Below, piece by piece: positions 7,589 through 15,330 of a stretch of 64,000 nt of DNA. The translations under genes were made by a program, and so were the position numbers. The notes below the pieces were generated by a model that had not been told where the DNA came from, ran no database searches, and saw only the letters and a program-made list of their open reading frames with translations. The stretch lies in NCBI GenBank assembly GCA_017620975.1, contig JAGAUD010000030.1, positions 10,560-74,559 on the forward strand, written 5' to 3'. Positions within the stretch are counted from its first letter, which is position 1. Each line of letters begins with the position of its first letter. Source of the DNA: Lachnospiraceae bacterium. GTDB taxonomy: Bacteria > Bacillota_A > Clostridia > Lachnospirales > Lachnospiraceae.

Positions 7589-8206
7589 GTGAAAGGACTT
7601 TTATTGAAAGATATCTATGTTATGTCAAAATATTGTAAGGTTTTTGGATTTATTATACTGCTGTTCCTGGCACTTTCGCTTTTCAGCGAGCCGGAAATGT
7701 TTTATGTGATGTATCCGGCCATCATTGCCAGTGTTATTCCGGTATCCATGATTTCTGTGGATGAAAAATGTAAATGGGATGTGTATTGTGACACTCTTCC
7801 TTATTCCAGAAAACAGATGGTATCTTCCAAGTATCTGCTGAGCCTGTGCATGACTGCCACCGTTCTGATATTGTCTGCCTGTGCCCAGATGATTCATGTG
7901 GTAAGAGGCAACTGGAATACGGAATCGTATGTTATGTGCCTTGCATTTCTCCTGGTGATTGGACTGGTAGGACCTGCGGTGCTTCTGCCCTTTATCTTTA
8001 AAATGGGAGCGGAAAAAGGGCGCGTGGTCTATCTGGCAGTTATCGCAGGGCTTGCGGCTTGCGGTGGCGGCATTGCTTTGGGAGAGGAGATACAGGGAAA
8101 GGTGAATGTTGCCTGGCTTCTGCCCGGTTGCTGTATTATAAGTGTCTTGCTATTTGCAGCATCCTGGATGATCTCGATTAAGCTGTATGAGAAACGGGAA
8201 TTATAA
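7589..8206 (+). CDS. ABC-2 type transporter permease
   Basis: A 205-residue membrane protein starting at GTG directly after the TAG of the ATPase gene, with SD GGAGGAGAG inside the end of that gene. It begins MKGLLLKDIYVM, typical of ABC-2 membrane subunits, and has about six hydrophobic segments. The loop after the second segment, DEKCKWDVYCDTLPYSRKQMVSSKY, fits the ABC2_membrane_5 family. With the preceding ATPase it would form a homodimeric exporter or immunity/bacteriocin-type pump. No further gene of the operon is seen; what follows is a gene fragment. Confidence 0.85.
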   Translation: MKGLLLKDIYVMSKYCKVFGFIILLFLALSLFSEPEMFYVMYPAIIASVIPVSMISVDEKCKWDVYCDTLPYSRKQMVSSKYLLSLCMTATVLILSACAQMIHVVRGNWNTESYVMCLAFLLVIGLVGPAVLLPFIFKMGAEKGRVVYLAVIAGLAACGGGIALGEEIQGKVNVAWLLPGCCIISVLLFAASWMISIKLYEKREL

Positions 8207-8278
8207 GCTCCCCAAATACTTATATTTCCTCTGCCCGGTTCCGGTAAACAAGCGGCGGTTCCCCAAAGCATCTCTTAT

Positions 8279-8485
8279 ATGCTTTGTCTTGGGTGTCTGC
8301 TAGACGGAGACCTGCGTGAGAAACCATCTTATCAGGTATTATATCAGCTGATTCATCGTGAATGGAGAACGGAACTTACGTTGAAAACGGATGAAAACGG
8401 AGAGGCTTCTTTCAGGGGGTATTACGGAATATATGATGTAAAGGTGGGGGAGGATTCCTACGAGATCGATTTTAGCGTAAGCTGA
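8279..8485 (+). pseudogene. C-terminal remnant of a GH10 endo-1,4-beta-xylanase
   Basis: About 65 codons match the conserved end of family 10 xylanases: a run like LLDGDLREKPSYQVLYQLI, then EWRTELTLKTDENGEASF, then RGYYGIYDV. The catalytic barrel is absent. Reading upstream in the same frame, the sequence is open for about 24 codons but bears no resemblance to a xylanase, so the junction is around 8285-8300. I infer a deletion that removed most of the gene, or a remnant carried in by recombination. There is no plausible RBS for the ATG at 8279. A strong terminator that once ended the gene is still present at 8516-8557. Confidence 0.75.
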
Positions 8486-8515
8486 TCGGACTCTGCCCTG
8501 GCTGAATAATTTGGT

Positions 8516-8557
8516 AATATCCCTGCAAGGAGCGAAAGCTCCTGCAGGGATATTTTC
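8516..8557. terminator. strong hairpin terminator behind the GH10 remnant
   Basis: Arms AATATCCCTGCAAGGAGC and GCTCCTGCAGGGATATT pair with one bulged A around a GAAA tetraloop, followed by TTC. This is one of the most stable hairpins in the window. Confidence 0.85.
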
Positions 8558-8604
8558 TCGGCAATGTGAAGAATAATCGGTCTGCTTGTTTCTTTCTTTA
8601 ACAT

Positions 8605-8637
8605 CGTAATATAGTTTGCAAACTCCGTAACATAGTT
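8605..8637. promoter_or_regulatory. direct repeats and palindrome upstream of the enolase-superfamily operon
   Basis: CGTAATATAGTT (8605-8616) and CGTAACATAGTT (8626-8637) are direct repeats 21 bases apart, about two helical turns. Between them lies the perfect palindrome AGTTTGCAAACT (8613-8624). This looks like an operator for a regulator not encoded next to the operon. A clear -35/-10 pair could not be fixed in this leader. Confidence 0.45.
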
Positions 8638-8713
8638 GATGAAAATAGCTGCTTTGCATCTTAAAATATGATTAGATTTCAAACATATTATTTTCATGAA
8701 AAGGAGAAGAAAA

Positions 8714-10057
8714 ATGAGCTTTAATACCTGTTCCAGTCCATCAGACTTAAAAATCACAGACATGCGGTTCGTAGACATCGATGGTGCCCCTAAGCGCTGT
8801 ACCATTTTAAAAATCATGACCAACCAGGGCATTTGCGGTTACGGCGAGGTGCGCGATGCATCCAGCAAAACATACGCACTGATGTTAAAGAGCCGTATCC
8901 TGGGAGAGAATCCCTGTAACGTGGATAAGATTTTCCGCAAGATCAAGCAGTTTGGCGGTCCTTCCCGTCAGGGCGGCGGTGTCTCCGGTATTGAGATCGC
9001 TCTCTGGGACCTTGCCGGTAAGGCATATGGTGTTCCCTTGTACCAGATGTTAGGCGGCAAATTCCGCGATGAAGTGCGCGTATATTGCGACACGGATGTA
9101 GACGGCAAGCATACAGGCTATGACATGGGTCTTGCTTTAAAGAAGCGTATGGAAATGGGCTTTACCTTCCTGAAAATGGACCTTGGCATCGGACTTTTGC
9201 TGGATGAGCCGGGCACAATCAATGCGCCCCTTGGCTTTATCGACGATATGAAAAAGTACGCAGGCCACATTCTGAATGTTCAGGGCGGCAGTGTAACAGC
9301 TGATATGGTTAAGCATCAGAAGAGCTACGATATCGTTACCACAGCCCATCCGTTTACCGGTATCCATATCACGGAAAAAGGTCTGGATTATCTGGAGAAC
9401 TATGTGAAAGAAGTACGTGAAGTCATCGGCTATGATGTGCCTCTGGCAATCGATCATTTCGGACATGTATGTGTGGAGGATTGCATCCGTTTTGCAAGAA
9501 GAATGGAGCCTTACAATCTGGCATGGATCGAGGATATGGTACCCTGGATGTATACTGACCAGTATGTGCGTCTGAAGAACAGCACCACCATTCCGGTATG
9601 TACAGGAGAGGATATGTATCTGAAAGAGCCTTTTGAGAAAATTATCAAGGCCGGCGGCGTATCTGTTATCCACCCTGACATCCTGACATGCGGCGGTGCA
9701 CTGGAACTGAAGAAGATCGGTGACATTGCAGATGAGAATGGTGTGGCAGTGGCAATACATATGGCGGAAAGCCCTGTAGCTTGTATGGCAGCAGTACAAG
9801 TGGCAGCAGCTATGCACAATGTTCTGGCACTGGAATTCCATTCTGTAGATGTACCATGGTGGGCTGATATGGTGACCGGTATTCCGAAGCCTGTATTTGA
9901 AAATGGATTTATTAAAGTACCGGATAAGCCGGGTCTTGGCTTTGATGATTTGAACGAAGAAGTAATAAGAGAGCATATCAATCCGGATATTCCCGGTCTG
10001 TGGGAGTCTACGGATGAGTGGAATAAGGAATTTTCCAATGACAGAATCTGGAGTTAA
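8714..10057 (+). CDS. mandelate racemase/muconate lactonizing enzyme (enolase superfamily)
   Basis: A 447-residue enzyme of the enolase superfamily, which abstracts the proton next to a carboxylate; members dehydrate sugar acids, racemise or cycloisomerise. The (beta/alpha)7-beta barrel residues can be followed: Lys154 in FLKMD as likely base, metal ligands Asp247 (LAIDHFG), Glu273 (WIEDM) and Glu299 (TGEDM), Asp322 in HPDI and His349 (AIHMAESP). A sugar-acid dehydratase is most likely given the operon. I start at 8714, where AAGGAGAAG lies just upstream; the ATG at 8696 overlaps that SD. It is the first gene of a four-gene operon ending at 12546. Confidence 0.9.
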   Translation: MSFNTCSSPSDLKITDMRFVDIDGAPKRCTILKIMTNQGICGYGEVRDASSKTYALMLKSRILGENPCNVDKIFRKIKQFGGPSRQGGGVSGIEIALWDLAGKAYGVPLYQMLGGKFRDEVRVYCDTDVDGKHTGYDMGLALKKRMEMGFTFLKMDLGIGLLLDEPGTINAPLGFIDDMKKYAGHILNVQGGSVTADMVKHQKSYDIVTTAHPFTGIHITEKGLDYLENYVKEVREVIGYDVPLAIDHFGHVCVEDCIRFARRMEPYNLAWIEDMVPWMYTDQYVRLKNSTTIPVCTGEDMYLKEPFEKIIKAGGVSVIHPDILTCGGALELKKIGDIADENGVAVAIHMAESPVACMAAVQVAAAMHNVLALEFHSVDVPWWADMVTGIPKPVFENGFIKVPDKPGLGFDDLNEEVIREHINPDIPGLWESTDEWNKEFSNDRIWS

Positions 10058-10099
10058 TGATTTCCGGAACTGATATTTTCAGAAAAGAGGTATGAGAAA

Positions 10100-11014
10100 A
10101 TGCATTTTAATGATAGAGAAGAGATTATTGCTTTGACACCTTTATGGAAAGGAGAGCGTCTCCCGGACGGAAGACCGAAAGTAGCAGATAAATATCTGGA
10201 TGCCCTCAGGGGAATGACACTGGAAGAGGTATGGAAGCCTATTTTCGTGCTGGGCTATGAGAACCAGTTCGTAGGCGGTGGCGTCAACCCCATGCATGCA
10301 CTGCATGATGACGGCAGAAAGCTGATCGGCCGTGCAGTTACCTGTAATTTCTGTCCCACCAGACCTGATCTGCATGATGTGATGTTTGCAAAAGGCGCAG
10401 AAGAAGGCCGCAAAGGGAATTATAATCAGTGGGTTATCGACAGTCTTGGGGAACGTGATGTCGTAGTCGCTGATATGTTTGATAAAATCTATAAAGGAAC
10501 TTTCCTTGGCGGGAATCTGACCACAGCCATCAAGACCCGCACCGGCAATGGCGGTGCCGTAATCTGGGGCGGTGTCAGAGATGTGGAGCAGATGAAACAG
10601 GTACCTGATGTGCAGGTATATTACCGCGGCATTGACCCTACACCCATCAGAGATTTTATCATGACAGGATTTAATACTGTAACCAATTTCGGCGGCGCAG
10701 TCTGCCTGCCCGGAGATGTCGTCTTTGGTGCCGGCGGCGGTGTGCTGTTCCTCCCCAGCCATCTGGTAGCAGATGTTGTTGAGGGCGCAGCTAAGACCCA
10801 TGTAAAAGATGACTTTGGTTTTGAGATGATTGGCCAGAACAAGTTTACTACGGCACAGATCGACAGAAACACCTGGACAGAGGAAATGCTGGATATGCTG
10901 CTTGAATGGATCAAGACAGATCCCAGAGGAGAAGCTTACCGCGACCTGGATTGGTCAAAAGAATATGATCTTGCCAGAAATGGGGATCCCAATGACACTC
11001 AAACTGCGTTATAA
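10100..11014 (+). CDS. RraA family protein (4-hydroxy-4-methyl-2-oxoglutarate aldolase-like)
   Basis: A 304-residue member of the RraA/HMG aldolase family. Class II pyruvate aldolases of this fold use the signature GGNL (137-140) and an Arg-Asp pair, seen here as GGVRD with Arg160 and Asp161, to bind a divalent metal and pyruvate. The protein is longer than simple RraA (about 160 residues) because of N- and C-terminal extensions. Next to an enolase-superfamily dehydratase it may cleave or decarboxylate the 2-keto acid product. RBS AAAAGAGG precedes the ATG. The true substrate cannot be told. Confidence 0.88.
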   Translation: MHFNDREEIIALTPLWKGERLPDGRPKVADKYLDALRGMTLEEVWKPIFVLGYENQFVGGGVNPMHALHDDGRKLIGRAVTCNFCPTRPDLHDVMFAKGAEEGRKGNYNQWVIDSLGERDVVVADMFDKIYKGTFLGGNLTTAIKTRTGNGGAVIWGGVRDVEQMKQVPDVQVYYRGIDPTPIRDFIMTGFNTVTNFGGAVCLPGDVVFGAGGGVLFLPSHLVADVVEGAAKTHVKDDFGFEMIGQNKFTTAQIDRNTWTEEMLDMLLEWIKTDPRGEAYRDLDWSKEYDLARNGDPNDTQTAL

Positions 11015-11107
11015 TATGATAGGATACCAAGGTCTCAAAGTGCAGAACAATCCGTGGTATCTAGGTGGTAAAATACAATCACTGAAATGATTACGGAGGT
11101 GATCAAA

Positions 11108-11851
11108 ATGATGGAAAATAGAGCAAAACGGGCTCTTGTAACCGGCTCCTCCAGGGGAATCGGAAGGGCAATTGCAATTTCTCTTGCAAAAGATGGCTAT
11201 GAGGTGTTGGTACATTGTGCCGGCAACCGTGCCAAAGCAGAGGAAACTGCAGAAATAATTACACAAAATGGTGGAAAAGCTACCATCCTGCAGGCCGATC
11301 TATGCAATCCAAAGGAGACACAAAGGCTGGCAGTGCAAATGGGTGATATTGATGTGCTGGTCCTGAATGCATCGCTGCAGATCCGCAATCCATGGAGCAG
11401 GATTTCATTGGAAGAGAGTTACAATCAGCTAAACTGTAACTTTGTATCTTCCCTGTTGCTCATTCAGGCTGCTGTACCTCATATGAAGCAGCAAAAATGG
11501 GGCCGTATTGTAACCATTGGCTCTGTTCAGGAAGCAAAGCCCCATCCTGACATGCTGGTTTATTCTTCCTCCAAAGCTGCTCAGACCAATATGATGCAGT
11601 CCTTGTCCCTGCAGCTTGCAGCAGATGGGATTACGGTAAATAATGTGGCTCCCGGTGTTATCTATACAGACCGCAATATGGAGGCGCTTGCTGATGTTGA
11701 ATATGCCAAAAAGGTAACAGATTCTATTCCTGTAGGCTTCTATGGAGAGCCGGAGGACTGCGCCGGTATCGTAAGCCTGCTGTGTTCTGAAAAAGGCAGA
11801 TATATTACCGGACAGAGCATCTATGTAGACGGAGGCAAGAGTATACAATGA
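11108..11851 (+). CDS. short-chain dehydrogenase/reductase
   Basis: A 247-residue NAD(P)-dependent oxidoreductase of the classical SDR type. The cofactor motif TGSSRGIG lies at residues 12-19, and the catalytic Ser139, Tyr152 and Lys156 are in IGSVQ and YSSSK. The usual NNAG is replaced by LNAS, still with the Asn. The start at 11108 has GGAGGTG at ideal spacing; the in-frame ATG at 11087 lacks it. Its stop overlaps the next start (ATGA at 11848), so the two are translationally coupled. It probably oxidises or reduces a hydroxy or keto group of the sugar acid handled by the operon. Confidence 0.92.
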   Translation: MMENRAKRALVTGSSRGIGRAIAISLAKDGYEVLVHCAGNRAKAEETAEIITQNGGKATILQADLCNPKETQRLAVQMGDIDVLVLNASLQIRNPWSRISLEESYNQLNCNFVSSLLLIQAAVPHMKQQKWGRIVTIGSVQEAKPHPDMLVYSSSKAAQTNMMQSLSLQLAADGITVNNVAPGVIYTDRNMEALADVEYAKKVTDSIPVGFYGEPEDCAGIVSLLCSEKGRYITGQSIYVDGGKSIQ

Positions 11852-12546
11852 TTATCAGATGGATCGGACAAAGTGGATATATAGTAAAAACAGCACATAC
11901 GGAGATTATCATAGATCCGTATCTGTCTGATGTAGTGAACCGTGTGGCAGGGCGTGAGCGATTGGTAGAAGCCCCTGTTGACCCGAAAGAAATCAAGGCG
12001 GATGCAGTCATCTGTACCCATAATCACCTGGATCATCTGGACGTGGATGCCATTGCAGAGATGGATGAGTCTCTTCTTTACATTACTACGTATGAAGGGA
12101 AAGAAAAGCTGAATTCTCTTGGACGTACCAATGTGCGGGCCTGCAGGGTAGGAGATTCCCTGTCCGTTCGTAATGTGGAGATTACAGCTGTCCATGCGAA
12201 GCATACGGTGGAAGCGTTTGGCGTAATCCTCAAAGCAGAAGGTGTGACCTTGTATTTCAGCGGAGATACCCTGTATGATGAAGAACTGTTTTCCATTGCA
12301 GCATATCAGCCGGATGTGACCTTTATCTGCATCAATGGCAGGTTGGGGAATATGAACGTGGATGAAGCTGTGGAGACTGCAGAAAAAATCGGTGCGAAGA
12401 TGAATGTGCCGAATCATTATGGAATGTTTGCTTCCAATACCGAGAACCCGGAGAAATTTACCGGTAGAATGAACAATGGATTTATTATGGAGTTTGACCG
12501 GGAATATCAGGTGAGCCGAGATGACGGAATGGTAATCATAAAATAG
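11848..12546 (+). CDS. MBL-fold metal-dependent hydrolase (UlaG/YtnP-like)
   Basis: A 232-residue metallo-beta-lactamase fold hydrolase. The metal motif is HNHLDHLD with His58, His60, Asp62 and His63, later metal ligands sit in SGDT and near MNVPNHYG. Proteins of this subgroup, such as the ascorbate-6-phosphate lactonase UlaG, open lactones, so a lactonase step in a sugar-acid pathway is a reasonable guess. It is the last gene of the operon and overlaps the SDR stop by four bases. A terminator follows at 12564. Confidence 0.88.
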   Translation: MIIRWIGQSGYIVKTAHTEIIIDPYLSDVVNRVAGRERLVEAPVDPKEIKADAVICTHNHLDHLDVDAIAEMDESLLYITTYEGKEKLNSLGRTNVRACRVGDSLSVRNVEITAVHAKHTVEAFGVILKAEGVTLYFSGDTLYDEELFSIAAYQPDVTFICINGRLGNMNVDEAVETAEKIGAKMNVPNHYGMFASNTENPEKFTGRMNNGFIMEFDREYQVSRDDGMVIIK

Positions 12547-12563
12547 AAAAGTGGTAATGAAGG

Positions 12564-12598
12564 CAGTCTGTTTTCAGAAATGAAAACAGGCTGTTTTT
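12564..12598. terminator. intrinsic terminator between convergent genes
   Basis: Arms CAGTCTGTTTTC and GAAAACAGGCTG (one G-T pair) around AGAAAT, followed by TTTTT. It ends the enolase/RraA/SDR/MBL operon and may also act on the minus-strand thioesterase gene. Confidence 0.88.
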
Positions 12599-12601
12599 GT
12601 G

Positions 12602-12620
12602 GTGCGCCCGGTGGGCGCAC
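12602..12620. other. GC-rich perfect hairpin
   Basis: GTGCGCCC, loop GGT, GGGCGCAC. It lies just past the 3' end of the minus-strand thioesterase gene and could contribute to ending that transcript, although no T-run follows directly. Confidence 0.5.
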
Positions 12621-12628
12621 GCTGAGTG

Positions 12629-13102
12629 CTAAAATCCACCCTTGCGCCGTTCCAACCGTAGTTCTCTCCGTTTCTGTGCCATGCGATTTTCTTCCCGCTG
12701 TATGTCATTCTCAAGTATCAGCTGTGGGATAACAGAGGGGTGATTATTGTCATCCAAAGCAACCAGCACAACATAAGCCCGATTGATAGGATAACGCATA
12801 CCGTCGCCTCTTTCTACATACGCATCTACACGAACTTCCATTGACGTGCGACCGGTATATGTAATATATCCGATGAGTACGATCAGGTCATTTAAATAGG
12901 CACCGGATTTGAATATTAAATTATCAATAGCAGCAGTAGTAACGGTTTTTAATCCTGTGTGCCGCATTGCTACGATTGCGGCAATTTCGTCTATCATTTT
13001 CAACAGTGTGCCGCCGAATAAACGCCCGCCGCCATTTAAATCTGCGGGCTGAACCAAATGTACCTGTTCAGTTTTGGAATATGCAACAGTTCGATCCTGC
13101 AT
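12629..13102 (-). CDS. acyl-CoA thioesterase, hotdog fold (YciA/BACH type)
   Basis: A 157-residue hotdog-fold enzyme that would hydrolyse acyl-CoA to free acid and CoA in the cytoplasm. The segment NGGGRLFGGTLLKMIDEIAAIVA is the family's substrate and catalytic region, with the Asp in MIDE as expected. A second conserved strand reads MEVRVDAYVE. The C-terminus is basic and charged (RRELRLERRKGG). The start has GAGG at a normal distance. It is a single gene, convergent with the sugar-acid operon. The chain-length preference is not predictable. Confidence 0.88.
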   Translation of the reverse strand: MQDRTVAYSKTEQVHLVQPADLNGGGRLFGGTLLKMIDEIAAIVAMRHTGLKTVTTAAIDNLIFKSGAYLNDLIVLIGYITYTGRTSMEVRVDAYVERGDGMRYPINRAYVVLVALDDNNHPSVIPQLILENDIQREENRMAQKRRELRLERRKGGF

Positions 13103-13157
13103 TATTATTACCTCGGTATTATAAACTAAAATTTTTAATATATTATATTTGATTAGG

Positions 13158-13253
13158 GTGTCAAAATTAGCAAATCCTATACCTCACCTTTGATATGTCT
13201 CCATTATAACAAATTGGTGAGGATTTGTGTAGCTTGGCGTCAAGTTTTGACAC
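13158..13253. repeat. 96-base imperfect inverted repeat, MITE-like
   Basis: The outer arms GTGTCAAAA (13158-13166) and TTTTGACAC (13245-13253) are perfect. Inner arms CAAATCC plus CTCACC pair with GGTGAGGATTTG. The minus strand also carries TATAAT near the middle. Such terminal inverted repeats around a short AT-rich core suggest a non-autonomous transposable element or the ends of a collapsed insertion sequence. It marks the left edge of a region rich in broken genes. Otherwise 13103-13417 holds nothing coding. Confidence 0.55.
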
Positions 13254-13417
13254 CTAAATTCCCAATGGAGGCACAATGTAAGAAAAGAGGGCATACAGCC
13301 AATCCAATCAGGAACGTTAGATATAAATATTTTGCCATTTATGTTTGTTTATCACATAAAATTTCCTGAAATTCATATTCTATATTAGGAATATTCTGAT
13401 TCGAGGAGTTGTTAATT

Positions 13418-13883
13418 ATGCGGATAAATAAAAGTTTACTGATCAAATGCATTGCTATTCCTTTGCTTGTAGGAGGTGTGTCGGCATTTCTTACTCAGGA
13501 AGGAATGAAGGTTTTTGAGGAACTAAATAAACCGCCGCTGTCACCGCCTGGCTGGCTGTTTCCTGTGGTATGGACCATACTATATATCCTGATGGGTGTG
13601 TCATCCTATCTGATAATCCGGTCAGGTGCAGAAAAAACAGAAATTAACAGAGCGTTAGCAGTATATGTGTATCAGCTGATTGTTAATTTCCTGTGGCCCA
13701 CATTCTTTTTTTCAATGGTACTTGTTTTCTTTTATCTGGCTGGTATTGCTCTGGCTGCTGGTGCTGGTCATGATCGTAAGATTTTATAATATTTCTAAAT
13801 TGGCCGGGGTTTTGCAGATACCTTATTTAATCTGGCTGACTTTTGCAGGGTATTTGAATCTGGGAGTCTGGTTGCTGAATTGA
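13418..13883 (+). pseudogene. TspO/MBR family membrane protein with a frameshift
   Basis: A TspO-type five-helix membrane protein, a family known to bind porphyrins and hydrophobic ligands. The first frame runs from ATG 13418 (SD GAGGAG) through NKPPLSPPGWLFPVVWTILY, the family's conserved loop. After the T7 run at 13706-13712 the homology moves to another frame, which continues QWYLFSFIWLVLLW and ends AGYLNLGVWLLN at 13883, the normal TspO end. Removing one T would restore a protein of about 154 residues, the usual length. So it is a single-base expansion in a homopolymer: a true pseudogene, a phase-variable gene, or a sequencing error. Confidence 0.85.
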
Positions 13884-13921
13884 GATTACTCTCTTGGTTC
13901 CTATTTGCTTATAAGTGCCCC

Positions 13922-13958
13922 GCCGCATAATGGCAAAGTCCCTCTTATGCGGCATTTC
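13922..13958. terminator. hairpin terminator after the TspO gene
   Basis: GCCGCATAA and TTATGCGGC form a perfect 9-base stem, followed by ATTTCT. Confidence 0.7.
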
Positions 13959-13979
13959 TGTCATCTAACAACATCGATC

Positions 13980-14008
13980 TTGACAATTCTCATGTCCCCC
14001 AATATAAA
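13980..14008 (+). promoter_or_regulatory. promoter in front of the AAA ATPase fragment
   Basis: TTGACA (13980-13985), a 17-base spacer and TATAAA (14003-14008). The promoter is intact although the gene behind it is truncated. Confidence 0.75.
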
Positions 14009-14081
14009 GCTATAAGGCATGTGATAAAATTGCACTAGATAGGAAAATGGTAATATTCAGCAGTAAAGGAGGTCTGGCATC

Positions 14082-14378
14082 GTGAAGCGGTTCAATGTCA
14101 CAGGAACGTGTATTCCGCAAAAACATTATATGGTTGATACTTCTGCCAAACTCAATCAGATTACAAAAATGATTGAGCAGGACAGCTATTTTGCAATCAA
14201 CAGGGCAAGGCAATACGGTAAGACCACCTCCCTGATGTTACTGTGGAAAGCCTTAAAAAGGAAATATATTGTAATCAGCATCAGCTTTGAAGGGATGGGA
14301 AAGCTAAATTTTTATAGCTGGGCGACAGACCTTTTGTTTTACCCGATAATCCTTTATCTAGCAAAGAGTGCTTTATAG
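14082..14378 (+). pseudogene. N-terminal fragment of an AAA-type ATPase (AAA-ATPase-like/PD-(D/E)XK family)
   Basis: Starts at GTG after a strong AAAGGAGG. The first 70 or so residues match the start of a large ATP-binding family (full length around 500-550 residues): KRFNVTGTCIPQKHYMVDTS, then FAINRARQYGKTTSL with the Walker A-like RQYGKTT, then IVISISFEGMG. After about residue 72 the sequence no longer fits, and it stops at residue 98. The nucleotide loop is there, but Walker B and the rest are missing, so it cannot be functional as that enzyme. I infer a deletion joining it to the next remnant, hcp, on the other strand. Confidence 0.75.
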
Positions 14379-14395
14379 AAAAATGATTTACATCA

Positions 14396-14500
14396 CTATC
14401 GGTAAAGCCAAGCACAGCATCGTGATAAACCGGCAGCACCCATGCAGCTTTTGCAGCCTGCAGTCTGTTCGCACTGAAAACAAAACATCTTATTATCCAA
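14396..14500 (-). pseudogene. hcp: N-terminal remnant of hydroxylamine reductase / hybrid-cluster protein
   Basis: Thirty-four codons on the minus strand, too short for ordinary gene calling. The reading MFCFQCEQTAG followed by CKSCMGAAG is the iron-sulfur Cys motif at the start of the hybrid-cluster protein. The start codon is TTG at 14500 with GGAGG eight bases upstream; an in-frame ATG follows at 14488. The frame ends in TAG after LYR; an intact Hcp has about 540 residues. It lies 19 bases after the ferredoxin gene on the same strand, the usual order of an hcp operon controlled by a Crp/Fnr regulator. So the operon has lost its main enzyme. Confidence 0.8.
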
Positions 14501-14519
14501 TTTGATTTCCTCCAATATT

Positions 14520-15221
14520 TTAGTCTAATATTCTACCGTCAGTTGAAATGGTTACAATTCTCCAGGGAATGAACTTGCCGCTTGCCTGGAGAGCACGTTT
14601 TACTGCGTTCTCGATACCGCCGCAGCAAGGCACTTCCATACGAGTGACAGTAACACTCTTGATATTGTTGTTAGCGATAATCCGGGTTAGCTTTTCCGCA
14701 TAGTCAACCTCGTCAAGTTTGGGGCAGCCGATCAGTGTAATATGATTACGGATAAACTCGTTATGGAAGTTGCCGTAAGCATATGCGGAACAATCAGCCG
14801 CAACAAGCAGATTGGCTCCATCGAAATACGGGGCATTTACAGGAACAAGTTTGATCTGCACCGGCCACTGGGAAAGTTGACTTATCGCAGGCGCTGTGTT
14901 GGTCACGCCGCAGGGCGTAGATTCCCGTTTGATCGTCTTTGAATTGGAACCGGGACAACCGCAGGGAAGCTTCTGCGGCGCTTTCTTTTGCTTGGCAGCG
15001 AGAACTGCCGCTTCATTGTAAGCAGGTGCTTCTCTTTCCTCAAAGGAAATGGCATCTGTAGGACACGCAGGTAAGCAATCGCCTAACCCATCGCAGTAAT
15101 CCTCACGGGTCAGCTTTGCGATTCCGTTTATCATTTCAATAGCGCCCTCGTGGCAGGCAGCAGCACAGGCACCGCAGCCAATGCATTTTTCTTCGTTAAT
15201 TTTAATTATTTTTCTGATCAT
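14520..15221 (-). CDS. 4Fe-4S ferredoxin-like protein of the hcp operon type
   Basis: A 233-residue protein with an N-terminal double-cluster ferredoxin domain: CIGCGACAAAC at about 16-26 and a second set CDGLGDCLPACP. A Cys-rich linker (LPCGCPG, STPCGV) follows, then a C-terminal domain with ADCSAYAYG, IGCPKLD and VPCCGGIE that could hold another cluster. Proteins of this architecture commonly sit beside hcp and pass electrons to it. Here only the first 34 codons of hcp remain downstream, so its partner is gone. RBS AAGGAGG is strong. It is divergent from the Crp/Fnr gene and probably controlled by it. Confidence 0.88.
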   Translation of the reverse strand: MIRKIIKINEEKCIGCGACAAACHEGAIEMINGIAKLTREDYCDGLGDCLPACPTDAISFEEREAPAYNEAAVLAAKQKKAPQKLPCGCPGSNSKTIKRESTPCGVTNTAPAISQLSQWPVQIKLVPVNAPYFDGANLLVAADCSAYAYGNFHNEFIRNHITLIGCPKLDEVDYAEKLTRIIANNNIKSVTVTRMEVPCCGGIENAVKRALQASGKFIPWRIVTISTDGRILD

Positions 15222-15258
15222 ATCGTTACCTCCTTGGTGTTCTGCTTCAAGTTTAAGT

Positions 15259-15287
15259 TTGACTTCCTGTGGGTATTATAGTACAAT
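15259..15287 (+). promoter_or_regulatory. promoter of the Crp/Fnr regulator gene
   Basis: TTGACT (15259-15264), 17 bases, TACAAT (15282-15287), with a leader of about 36 bases. The 109-base divergent space also carries GTTGTTTTTACAAC (15302-15315), an imperfect palindrome that could be the regulator's own site. Confidence 0.65.
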
Positions 15288-15330
15288 GCTAAAAGTAATT
15301 CGGTTGTTTTTACAACAGAAAGAGAACTTT

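Noticed and set aside
9137..9976. 279-codon minus-strand frame opposite the enolase-superfamily gene
   Set aside because: Composition is unlike a protein (many His, Cys and Ile runs) and it is the complement of a well-supported gene.
12602..12620. GC-rich hairpin considered as a transposon end
   Set aside because: Single short perfect hairpin with no second copy in the window; more likely part of transcript ending.
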